Source: Azospirillum sp. (GTDB taxonomy: Bacteria; Pseudomonadota; Alphaproteobacteria; CACIAM-22H2). Taken from it: a stretch of DNA of 40,198 nucleotides. Position 1 is the first letter of the stretch; every line of letters begins with the position of its first letter. The DNA lies in assembly GCA_020249045.1 (NCBI GenBank), contig JADCGK010000033.1, forward strand, positions 1 through 40,198. The letters are read 5' to 3'. The notes below the pieces were generated by a model that made no database searches, had not been told where the DNA came from, and worked only from the letters and a program-made list of their open reading frames with translations. Positions 25,409 to 39,493 of the stretch are shown here, in pieces. Both the position numbers and the translations under genes were made by a program.

Positions 25409-26166
25409 AGCAACGGCTCCGCGCGTTGCGGCGTGGCGTAGAGCGTGCCCGCGCCGAAGTAGGCCATGACTTTTTCCTCCTCGAGCATGGTGATCGAGTC
25501 CTTCGCTTTGGTGCCGGGCACGCCCGCGAACTGCGCGGCGAGGATCGAGGCGACCTTGATGCGCTTGCCCTCGGCGTCGACGCGCGAGAAATTCACCGGC
25601 AGCAGCACGCTGCGCCCGCCGACATCCACCTCGAAATAGCGGAACAGCACTTCCGAACGGTCGACCCACGCGTCGGTCACCTTGCCGGCCACGTTGCCGT
25701 CGGCGCCGATGACCGCGAACCCGCGCGGATCGGGATCCTCGCCCGCGACCGTGAATTCCGGATCGGCGCGCAAGGGCACGATCTTCACCCGCCCGTCGGC
25801 GGTCAGGTCGGGCTTGTCCGCGCGCCGGGCCCACGCCCCCGGGCCGACGCCGGCGGTCATCGGATCGCCATTGGGCTCGATGGGCGCGCCGGGGAAGCGG
25901 CCGACCGGCGTGCCGTTCACCGTCTCGGGCGCTTCCTTGCGCGGCGCCAGCACGGTGCTGCCGTCGTGCAGATGGAAGGTCTTGGGTTCGGGGATCGGCG
26001 GGAACCCTTGCACCGTCACGTAGGGCGAACGGTCGGATTCGAGCGGATAGCCCTCGCGCTTGTTCTCGCGGTGAAGGTAGTAGATCAGCGCCGCGAAGAA
26101 CGCCCAGAAGACGTAAAGCGCGACTTGCGCGACGTCCATGTAACTGCCGAGAGATCCCTGTTCCAT
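25405..26166 (-). CDS. puhA: Photosynthetic reaction centre H subunit
   Basis: The 253-residue protein has one N-terminal transmembrane helix (about 10-31, VAQVALYVFWAFFAALIYYL) followed by a cytoplasmic beta-rich domain. REGYPLESD after the helix is the classic PuhA motif, and the PRC-barrel part holds GKVTDAWVDRSE and EVDVGGRSVLLPVNF. It caps the L/M core and helps proton delivery to QB. It has the best Shine-Dalgarno site in the operon (AAGGAGG, five bases from ATG), consistent with high demand for a structural subunit. Confidence 0.97.
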   Translation of the reverse strand: MEQGSLGSYMDVAQVALYVFWAFFAALIYYLHRENKREGYPLESDRSPYVTVQGFPPIPEPKTFHLHDGSTVLAPRKEAPETVNGTPVGRFPGAPIEPNGDPMTAGVGPGAWARRADKPDLTADGRVKIVPLRADPEFTVAGEDPDPRGFAVIGADGNVAGKVTDAWVDRSEVLFRYFEVDVGGRSVLLPVNFSRVDAEGKRIKVASILAAQFAGVPGTKAKDSITMLEEEKVMAYFGAGTLYATPQRAEPLL

Positions 26167-26171
26167 TTCAT

Positions 26172-26178
26172 CCTCCTT
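26172..26178 (-). promoter_or_regulatory. Strong ribosome-binding site of puhA
   Basis: On the minus strand AAGGAGG stands five bases before the puhA ATG at 26166, within the 21-bp lhaA-puhA gap. Most operon genes here start by stop-start overlap without a clear Shine-Dalgarno sequence, so this is a conspicuous exception and fixes the puhA start. Confidence 0.75.
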
Positions 26179-26187
26179 GCCTTCGGG

Positions 26188-27591
26188 TCAGCCGGGGAAT
26201 TCGGCCATTCCGAAGCGCGTCGAATTCGATCCGGCCGCCCGCCGCGAATGGGCCGCCAGCGGTCCGAGGACCGCGAGCGTCGCGAAGAGCAACAGGATCT
26301 CCAGGTGATAGACGAACGAATACCCCGCGATGACGCCCGCAACGGACCCCACCGCGTCGCCCAAGAACGCGCCCGCCGCGATCGCGGCGCCGGCGGCGGT
26401 GGCTTGCACCGCCCCCCAGCCGCCCAGCGCCGTGCCCAGATCGTCGGACGTGCCGAGATCCATCGCCGCCGCCAGCGTGGCGAGCATGAAAAGACCGCCG
26501 CCGAAGCCGATGCCGGCCACGCCGATGCGGAACAAGGCCGGCGCCGCCATCGGCGCCGAGAAGATCACGGCCGAGAACGACGCGATGCCCGCGAGCAAAC
26601 CGATCGCGGCCAGCCGGTGCGGGTCGAAGCGGCGCTCGAGCAACCGCGCGGCGATCGCGAAGGCGACAAGCGCGCCCATCGCGGCAAGCGCCGTCAGCTG
26701 CGTCGTATCGCCCACCGACAGACCCAGGACCTGTCCGCCGTAGGGTTCGAGCAGGATATCCTGCATGCCGAAGCCGAAAGTGCCCAGTGCGCTGGCGGCC
26801 AGCAGGCGCCGCGCGCCTTTGCGCCCGGCGAGAGCGGCCCAGGCCTGGGCGAACGTGGGGTGGACCGTGTCGTGACGCGTGCGCGCGGGGTCGCGCGCCT
26901 CCTGCTTCCAAAGCGCGATCACGTTCAGCACGACCGTCGCCAAAGCCGCACCCTGCACGACCTGGATCAGGCGCATCGGATCGAACTCGCCGAGCAGACG
27001 GCCGAACAGCAACCCGCTGGCCACCGTGCCGATCAGCAGCATCACGTAGAGCAGCGCGATCACGCGCGGCCGCTTGGCCTTCGGGGCGAGATCGCCCGCG
27101 AGCGCCAGGCCCGCGGTCTGCGCGGTCGCAAGGCCCGCCCCCACCAGCAGGAAAGCAAAGGCGGCGCCGAGCTTGCCGGCCCAAACCGGCCCTTCGCCCG
27201 TCCCCGAGAGCAACAGCAGCGCGAAGGGCATGATCGCGAAGCCGCCGAATTGCAGCAGCGTGCCCATCCAGATGAACGGCACGCGCCGCCAGCCGAGATA
27301 GGACCGGTGCGTATCCGAGCGATGGCCGATCAGCGCGCGGAACGGCGCGAAGACCATGGGCAACGCGACCATCGCGGCGACCAATGCCGCCGACATGCCC
27401 AATTCGACGATCATCACCCGGTTGAGCGTGCCGTTGAGCAGCACGACCGCCATTCCCGCCGTGACCTGGAACAGCGACAGACGCAACAAACGGCCGAGCG
27501 GAAACTCCGCGCTCGCGGCGTCGGCGAACGGCAGGAAGCGCGGACCCAGCGCCAGCCAGAACGTCGCGATGCGGGCGCGCGAACGGGTCAT
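26188..27591 (-). CDS. lhaA: Light-harvesting complex assembly protein LhaA (PucC family, MFS)
   Basis: The 467-residue polytopic protein has about twelve hydrophobic helices. LSLFQVTAGMAVVLLNGTLNRVMIVE, split by its helix end, is the standard PucC/LhaA start. FRALIGHRSDTHRSYLGWRR and FGFGMQDILLEPYGGQVL are further hallmarks. The family supports LH1 assembly, perhaps by delivering bacteriochlorophyll. The position downstream of bchM and ahead of puhA is the canonical place of lhaA. ATG 27591 overlaps the bchM stop (ATGA). Confidence 0.95.
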   Translation of the reverse strand: MTRSRARIATFWLALGPRFLPFADAASAEFPLGRLLRLSLFQVTAGMAVVLLNGTLNRVMIVELGMSAALVAAMVALPMVFAPFRALIGHRSDTHRSYLGWRRVPFIWMGTLLQFGGFAIMPFALLLLSGTGEGPVWAGKLGAAFAFLLVGAGLATAQTAGLALAGDLAPKAKRPRVIALLYVMLLIGTVASGLLFGRLLGEFDPMRLIQVVQGAALATVVLNVIALWKQEARDPARTRHDTVHPTFAQAWAALAGRKGARRLLAASALGTFGFGMQDILLEPYGGQVLGLSVGDTTQLTALAAMGALVAFAIAARLLERRFDPHRLAAIGLLAGIASFSAVIFSAPMAAPALFRIGVAGIGFGGGLFMLATLAAAMDLGTSDDLGTALGGWGAVQATAAGAAIAAGAFLGDAVGSVAGVIAGYSFVYHLEILLLFATLAVLGPLAAHSRRAAGSNSTRFGMAEFPG

Positions 27592-28291
27592 CGGCGGACC
27601 AGCTCCAACGCTTGGGATTGGTAGAAGCCGCTGGCCACGTGCAACGTGCGCGCGGGCGCCCAGCGCGCAAGGCCCGCTTCGCGCGCCAGCTCCGCGCGCA
27701 ACGCCTCGGGACGGACCGGTTCGATGGCCGGCGCCCGATCGCCGCGCGGGAACAGCCGCCCGACAGCGTGCATGGCGGCCAGAAGCTTGGTGCGCGGTGC
27801 GAAAGTGAAGGCGATCGACCCCGTGCAGTTGGCCGCGAAGGCGCCCAGCACGCGCACCGAGTCCGCCAACCGGTAATGGATCAGCGAATCCATCGCGACG
27901 ACATGGTCGAAGGGCCCCGCCGCGGCGGCGTCGGACATATCCCCGACGCGGAAATCGATCCGTCCGGCGCCCAAATCGGCGGGCAGCCGCTCGCGCGCGA
28001 GCCCCACAAGGGTCGGCGACAGGTCGATGGCGACCACATCGGCGCCGCGCCGGGCGGCTTCGACGGCGAAGGCGCCCGTGCCGCAGCCCGCATCGAGCAC
28101 CCGCGCGCCGCGCAGATCGTGCGGCAGCCAATCGAGCAGCGTCGTCCGCATCCGATCGCGGCCCGCGCGCACGGTCGCGCGGATGCGGCCCACGGGCGCA
28201 TCCGAGGTCAGGCGCGTCCACGCCTGTACGGCGGTGCGGTCGAAATAGGTTTCGATCCGCGTGCGCGATTCGCGATAGGTCGTGGTGTGCA

Positions 28292-28292
<1 letters not shown>
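27588..28292 (-). CDS. bchM: Magnesium-protoporphyrin IX methyltransferase
   Basis: The 234-residue SAM methyltransferase begins with RIETYFDRTAVQAWTRLT, a BchM/ChlM signature. Motif I is ARVLDAGCGTGAFAVEAAR, and VVAIDLSPTLVGLAR and DHVVAMDSLIHY follow. It methylates the C13 propionate of Mg-protoporphyrin IX, making the AcsF substrate. Its ATG shares one base with the bchL stop (TGATG), so translation is probably coupled. The frame stays open upstream but that is a bchL shadow. Confidence 0.96.
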
Positions 28293-32893
<4,601 letters not shown>

Positions 32894-32919
<26 letters not shown>

Positions 32920-34435
32920 CGTAAAGCGTCTCCACGGTGATGGACGATACGCCGCGTTCGGCGGCGAAGCGCTCGCAGTTGCGCCGCGCCTTGCCGCGCA
33001 CGAAGAACGGGATTTTCTTGAGTTCGCTTTCGGCTTCGGCCGTCCAGGCCGGGGAACCGTTGGCCGCGGCGGGCGGTGTGGCGATCACGATGGGCTTGCC
33101 GGCGGCGGCCAGCGTTCCGGGGCCGGCCCCCAGATGCGAGGGCGCCGCGTCGCCGTGGAATTCGAAATCCTCGCGGAACATCGACAGCAGATGTTCCTCC
33201 AGACCCATCGTCAGAGGATGGATCCAAGTGTCGAACAGCACGTTGGCCCCTTCGAAGCCCATCTGCGGGGAATAGCGCGCGGGGAAATCCTGAACGTGGA
33301 CGGGGGCCGAGATGACCGCGCACGGCACGCCCAGTCGCTTGGCGATGTGCCGCTCCATCTGCGTGCCGAGCACTAATTCCGGCTGGGCTTTGGTGATCGC
33401 GGCCTCGACCTCGAGATAGTCGTCGGCGATCAATGCCTCAATGCCGTAGCCGGCGGCGGCCGCGCGCACCTCGCGCGCGAATTCGCGCGAATAGGTGCCC
33501 AAACCCACCACGTCGAAGCCGATCTCGGTCGCGGCGACCCGGGCGGCGCCCAGCGCATGGGTCGCGTCGCCGAAGATGAAGACGCGCTTGCCGGTCAGAT
33601 AGTTCGAGTCGACCGAACGCGCGTACCAATCGGCGCGCGACGGACCCATATCGGGAACCGGATCGATGCCGGCCAGCGCGCTGATTTCCGCCACGAAATC
33701 GCGCGTCGCGCGCGCGCCGATCGGGATCGTGCGGGTGTAGGGCTGGCCGAAATGCTTTTCGAGGTATTTGGCGGCCGGCAGTGCGATTTCCGGATAGAGA
33801 ACGACGTTGAAATCCGCGTCGCCCAGGCGCGCGATGTCCTCGGGTGCCGCACCTGCGGGTGCGGCCACGCCGACGGCGATGCCCAGGGATTCGATCAGGC
33901 GGCGGATTTCGACGACGTCGTCGCGATTGCGGAAGCCGAGGGATGTGGCCCCGAGGATGTTGCACGTCCGCGTGCGGGCTCCGCGCGGTCGCGCCGGACC
34001 GGCAAGCGCGCGCACGATCCGATAGAAGGTTTCCGCCGCACCCCAGTTTTCCTTCTTGCTGTAGGAAGGCAATTCGAGCGGGATGGTCGGCACGTCGAGG
34101 CCCAGGGTGCGCGCGAGCCCGCCGGGATCGTCCTGCAGCAACTCGGCCGTGCACGAGGCGCCGACGAGCATCGCCTTCGGCGCGAAGCGCGCACGCGCGG
34201 CCGCGACGGCGTCCTTGAACAGTTCCGCCGTGTCCCCGCCCAGGTCGCGCGCCTGGAAGGTCGTGTAGGTGACCGGCGGGCGCCGGTCGTTGCGCTCGAT
34301 CATCGTGAACAGCAGATCGGCGTAGGTGTCGCCCTGGGGCGCGTGCAGGACGAAATGCACGTCGCGCATCGAGGCCGCAACGCGCATCGCGCCGACATGC
34401 GGGGGGCCCTCGTATGTCCAGAGCGTGAGTTCCAT
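32894..34435 (-). CDS. bchB: Light-independent protochlorophyllide reductase subunit B
   Basis: The 513-residue NifK-like subunit starts [18 protein letters not shown]. Asp36 (APQGD), the unusual cluster ligand of BchB, is at the expected position. [15 protein letters not shown] and [18 protein letters not shown] follow. The C-terminal tail is the BchB-specific domain with [18 protein letters not shown]. With BchN it forms the catalytic heterotetramer that reduces ring D of protochlorophyllide without light. It lies 4 bp after bchN. Confidence 0.97.
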
Positions 34436-34439
34436 GGCG

Positions 34440-36316
<1,877 letters not shown>

Positions 36317-36455
36317 GACGATATCCTTGCTTGGATGACGCGCGACGCGCGGCGGGGCCGCTGGAGCCCCGGTGTCGACGTCGGAAGGGTATGCATCGAT
36401 GTGCTCCCTCTTGCCGAGCGCGCGCCGCGGGAGGCGGCGCGCAAGACGTTCGAAC

Positions 36456-36489
36456 TGTCAGTCAACCCGAACGTCAATTCAACTTGACA
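36456..36489. promoter_or_regulatory. Tandem PpsR/CrtJ-like operator sites upstream of bchF
   Basis: Two near-matches to TGT-N12-ACA overlap by two bases. The first is TGTCAGTCAACCCGAACG (36456-36473, one mismatch, ACG for ACA). The second, at 36472-36489, runs CGTCAATT to CTTGACA (one mismatch, CGT for TGT) and has inverted arms CGTCAA and TTGACA. The outer ends TGTCA and TGACA are also inverted repeats of each other. The sites lie about 140-170 bp before the bchF ATG and 325-360 bp before ppsR. PpsR is known to bind paired sites cooperatively and repress aerobically. Confidence 0.65.
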
Positions 36490-36681
36490 CATTGGTCGGG
36501 GCGCAGGCAAGCTTTTTTCCGCGAGACCCACTTCGCCCCGGCGGCGACGCCATGCATCCGGGACGGAGCGGTACGGATACCGCGACCACGCCGAAACTCC
36601 GCCCGCGACCCTTCCCTCCCTCCGGCGACAGGCGGCGCCGTGCGCGCGGCGGCCGTGTGCGCGGCGATTGTATGTTCGGCA

Positions 36682-36718
36682 CGAGTCGGAGATAGTCGGG
36701 CATGGCGAGTCCGACTCG
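36682..36718. repeat. Perfect 9-bp inverted repeat upstream of ppsR
   Basis: CGAGTCGGA (36682-36690) and TCCGACTCG (36710-36718) are exact inverted copies with a 19-base spacer. The 3' copy ends 95 bp before the ppsR ATG. It could be an operator or a 5'-leader hairpin. There is no T-run, so a terminator is unlikely. Confidence 0.5.
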
Positions 36719-36813
36719 GAGCGGTCGGATCGCCGACAAACCGCGCGAGGGCGCGGGAACTGCGGCAACGGCTCGCGATCTTCCGAACGCCGATGCAGTT
36801 GGGGATCGTGGGT

Positions 36814-38223
36814 ATGTTCGAGTTGGCGGCCGCGAAAAAGCTGTTTGGAACGCTGTCCGGCGATGCCGCGATGCGGCTCGTGGTGGCCGCCTGCGACATC
36901 GCCCTCGTCGTCGATCGCGACGGCACGATCCGCGATGTGGCGGCGGCGAACGCGGATTTGATGGCCGTTCTCGGCGCGGGCGCCAAGTGGATCGGCAAAA
37001 AATGGTCCGACCTCGTCGTCGCCGACGGCCGCCCCAAGGTCGCCGCCTTGCTGCGCGAGGCCGCGGCCGCCGGTCCGCCCAAATGGCGTCACCTCAATTA
37101 TCCCGCGCGCAAACGCGGCCCCGACATTCCGATCCACCATGCCGGCGCCGCGCTCGCCGCCGACGGGCTCGCGATCGTTTTCGGGCGCGATTTGCGCGCG
37201 ATGGCGGGTCTTCAGCAACGCCTGACCGACGCGCAATTCGCCTTCGAGAACGAAATGGAGCGCGTGCGCACGGCCGAGCGGCGCTATCGCGCGCTGTTCC
37301 AGTCGCTGCCCGAACCGGTACTGATTTTGGAAGGGCGGCCCGCGCGGGTGGCCGACGCCAATCCTGCGGCGCAGACGGTCTACGACATCTCCGCCTTGCG
37401 CGCCGGCCCCAAGCCGGTCGCCGAATTCATGGCGCCCAACGCGCGCAAAGCGCTGGAAGCGGCGATCTCCGCCGCACGCAGCACGGGCCGCGAGGAGACG
37501 CTCGAAGCCGCCCCCGCCGGCCGCAAGACGCCCCTGCACCTCGCCGTTCTCGCAGCCGGACAAGCGCCCGACGCCACGGTTTTCCTGCGTGCGGCCCGCG
37601 CGGGCCATGAAACGGCAGGCGGCGGTGCCGACGATCTGGCCGACGCGGCCCCCGATGGGCTCGTCGCCGTCGGCCCCGACGGCCGCATCCGCCGCGCCAA
37701 CCGTGCCTTCGCCGAACTCGCCCAATTGGCGGCGCCCGAACAGGCGGTGGGCGAACCGATCGACCGCTGGCTGGGCCGCGATGGCATCGATCTGGACGTG
37801 CTGATCGCCAATCTGCGCCAGCGCGGTGCCGTGCGCCATTATCCCTCGCAGATCCGCGGCGAACGCGGGCTTTCGCGCGACGTGGAGGTGAACGCGGCCG
37901 CGCGCGGCACGGGGGCCGGCGCGGTGCATCTGTTCGCGCTGCGCGCGATCGAAGGCCGCATCGCGACTGCGCAGAACGACCGCGGGCGCGAGGGCGGGCG
38001 CACGCCCGAGCAGCTCGCCGAACTGATCGGGCGCGTCCCGCTCAAGGAACTGGTCCGCGAATCCACCGACGCGATCGAACGCATGTGCATCGAAGCGGCG
38101 CTCGAATTGACCGGCGACAACCGCGCCTCGGCCGCCGAAATGCTGGGACTCAGCCGGCAGTCGCTTTACGTGAAACTCCACCGGTACGGCTTGGCCACCG
38201 GCGACGAAGGCGACGATGGCTGA
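36814..38223 (+). CDS. ppsR: Transcriptional regulator PpsR/CrtJ
   Basis: The 469-residue protein matches PpsR length and architecture: an N-terminal domain starting MFELAAAKKLFGTLSGD, a PAS domain (IALVVDRDGTIRDVAAAN), a linker helix with QLTDAQFAFENEMERVRTAERRYR-like coiled coil, two further PAS domains (ALFQSLPEPVLIL; APDGLVAVGPDGRIRRANR), and a Fis-type helix-turn-helix, NRASAAEMLGLSRQSLYVKL. PpsR represses bch, crt and puc/puf genes under oxygen. The Cys before the HTH (MCIEAAL) is kept; no Cys is seen between the PAS domains. ATG 36814 has GGGGAT upstream; ATG 36793 is an alternative. The gene overlaps bchG by 8 bp. Confidence 0.94.
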   Translation: MFELAAAKKLFGTLSGDAAMRLVVAACDIALVVDRDGTIRDVAAANADLMAVLGAGAKWIGKKWSDLVVADGRPKVAALLREAAAAGPPKWRHLNYPARKRGPDIPIHHAGAALAADGLAIVFGRDLRAMAGLQQRLTDAQFAFENEMERVRTAERRYRALFQSLPEPVLILEGRPARVADANPAAQTVYDISALRAGPKPVAEFMAPNARKALEAAISAARSTGREETLEAAPAGRKTPLHLAVLAAGQAPDATVFLRAARAGHETAGGGADDLADAAPDGLVAVGPDGRIRRANRAFAELAQLAAPEQAVGEPIDRWLGRDGIDLDVLIANLRQRGAVRHYPSQIRGERGLSRDVEVNAAARGTGAGAVHLFALRAIEGRIATAQNDRGREGGRTPEQLAELIGRVPLKELVRESTDAIERMCIEAALELTGDNRASAAEMLGLSRQSLYVKLHRYGLATGDEGDDG

Positions 38224-39124
38224 TCCGGGCGTCTCCGTCGATCCCGGCCCCGGGCGCGGGCCGCAGCTCTCCGCGATTCTCGAACTGCTCAAGCCGATCA
38301 CGTGGTTCGCGCCGATGTGGGCATATGCCTGCGGCGTGATCTCCTCCGGCAGGTCGGTGTTCGACGATCCCGTGCCCGCGCTGCTCGGCGTCGTGCTCGC
38401 CGGCCCGCTGGTGTGCGCGACGAGCCAGGCGGTGAACGATTGGTTCGACCGCCACGTCGATGCGATCAACGAACCGCATCGCCCGATCCCCTCGGGCCGC
38501 TTGCCCGGCGCTTGGGGGCTTTACGTCGCCATTGCGTGGACGGCGATTTCATTGGCGGTGGGCGCGATGCTCGGCGCATGGGGCTTCGGCGCGACCATCG
38601 TCGGTCTCGCCCTCGCATGGGCCTACAGCGCGCCGCCGTTCCGACTCAAACGCGACGGTTGGCTGGGCAATTCGGCCGTTGCGGTCTGCTACGAAGGCCT
38701 GCCCTGGATCACCGGCGCCGCCGTGATGGGCACCGACATGCCCGACGCGCGCATTCTGCTGCTCGCCGGCCTCTACAGTTTCGGCGCGCACGGCATCATG
38801 ACGCTCAACGACTTCAAATCGGTGGAAGGCGATCTGCGCATGGGCATCGGATCCCTGCCCGCCAAGCTCGGCGTCGCGCGCGCCGCGCGTGTGGCGTGCG
38901 CTTTCATGGTAGCACCGCAGATCGCGGTGATCGCGGCGATGTGGCTTTGGGGCTTCGCACTCGCCGCGGCCGCGATCGCCGCGCTACTCGCCGCGCAAGG
39001 CATCTTGATGGTCAGGCTTTTGCGTGCGCCCAAGGCGCTCGCCCCTTGGTACAACGCGACCGGCACGACGCTCTATGTCCTCGGCATGCTCGTGTGCGCG
39101 ATCGCGATCGGCCATTTCGCGTGA
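38216..39124 (+). CDS. bchG: Bacteriochlorophyll synthase (geranylgeranyl/phytyl transferase)
   Basis: The 302-residue UbiA-family prenyltransferase has about eight membrane segments. The first Asp-rich motif is NDWFDRHVDAINEPHRPIPSG, cut at its end, and the second lies in LNDFKSVEGDLRMGIGSLP. WFAPMWAYACGVISSG near the start is typical of BchG/ChlG. It esterifies bacteriochlorophyllide a with the C20 tail. Its ATG lies inside the last codons of ppsR (8-bp overlap), which suggests co-translation of repressor and synthase. No bchP follows; a 369-bp gap leads to ppaA. Confidence 0.95.
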   Translation: MADPGVSVDPGPGRGPQLSAILELLKPITWFAPMWAYACGVISSGRSVFDDPVPALLGVVLAGPLVCATSQAVNDWFDRHVDAINEPHRPIPSGRLPGAWGLYVAIAWTAISLAVGAMLGAWGFGATIVGLALAWAYSAPPFRLKRDGWLGNSAVAVCYEGLPWITGAAVMGTDMPDARILLLAGLYSFGAHGIMTLNDFKSVEGDLRMGIGSLPAKLGVARAARVACAFMVAPQIAVIAAMWLWGFALAAAAIAALLAAQGILMVRLLRAPKALAPWYNATGTTLYVLGMLVCAIAIGHFA

Positions 39125-39340
39125 CCGCCGCGGCACCCGAATCCGCCCGCATGCGGCGCGTAAACCGCGCAAAAGGGTAGCGGGATAGTCGTTCGGACCC
39201 GCGCGCGGTACATTCGGCGAAAATTTATTTCAGGTTGCACCGCGATATCGGCTGCGCGGTACGCGCGCCCGCCTGCGGGCAAGCTCATGGATTCATGCGC
39301 GCAATCGACGCGGCGTTGCGGATCGCATCGGGCGTGCGGT

Positions 39341-39358
39341 GCCCTGAGGCCTCAGTGC
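39341..39358. repeat. Near-perfect 18-bp palindrome upstream of ppaA
   Basis: GCCCTGAGGCCTCAGTGC has a perfect 12-bp core, CTGAGGCCTCAG, and one mismatched pair in the outer arms. It ends 14 bp before the PpsR-type palindrome. It does not fit the PpsR consensus, so it may be the site of a second regulator. There is no T-run. Confidence 0.45.
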
Positions 39359-39372
39359 TGGTTCTAATCGTG

Positions 39373-39390
39373 TGTCAAGGCGCCTTGACA
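39373..39390. promoter_or_regulatory. Perfect PpsR/CrtJ-type operator palindrome
   Basis: TGTCAAGGCGCCTTGACA is a perfect 18-bp palindrome and an exact match to TGT-N12-ACA. It lies 104 bp before the ppaA ATG and contains TTGACA, so bound repressor would probably cover a -35 box. PpsR encoded 1.1-2.6 kb upstream is the obvious candidate ligand. Confidence 0.75.
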
Positions 39391-39493
39391 TCTTCCGATG
39401 TGCAGACGACGCTGTCCGCCATTCGGTATCGGATGCGCATTCGTCGGGGGACGTATGCGGCGTGTTTTCCGGACTGAGCCAAGGGGGGACATC

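Larger units (their letters stand above)
36317..36813. promoter_or_regulatory. bchF-ppsR divergent control region
   Basis: This 497-bp region has no convincing gene. Open frames on both strands encode only Arg/Ala/Pro-rich sequence without family resemblance. It holds the tandem PpsR-like sites (36456-36489) and an inverted repeat (36682-36718). Around 36472-36520 the base composition drops in GC, with a short T-run at 36512-36517. No clear pair of -35/-10 boxes was found. The superoperon promoter and the ppsR promoter must both lie here. Confidence 0.6.
39125..39493. promoter_or_regulatory. bchG-ppaA intergenic control region
   Basis: This 369-bp stretch holds no convincing gene. It has an AT-rich patch at about 39218-39233, a GC-rich near-palindrome (39341-39358) and a perfect PpsR-type palindrome (39373-39390). 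The latter contains TTGACA on both strands, a consensus -35 box. No good -10 hexamer stands 17 bp downstream. A GGGGGG-containing Shine-Dalgarno sequence precedes the ppaA ATG. Confidence 0.6.

Noticed and set aside
36372-36695. Possible 107-residue gene in the bchF-ppsR gap
   Set aside because: Low-complexity Arg-rich product, no Shine-Dalgarno sequence, and it runs through the PpsR-like sites.
36331-36792. N-terminal extension of ppsR to 630 residues
   Set aside because: The added residues are Arg/Ala/Cys-rich without homology and cover the operator region; a start at 36814 gives the normal PpsR length.
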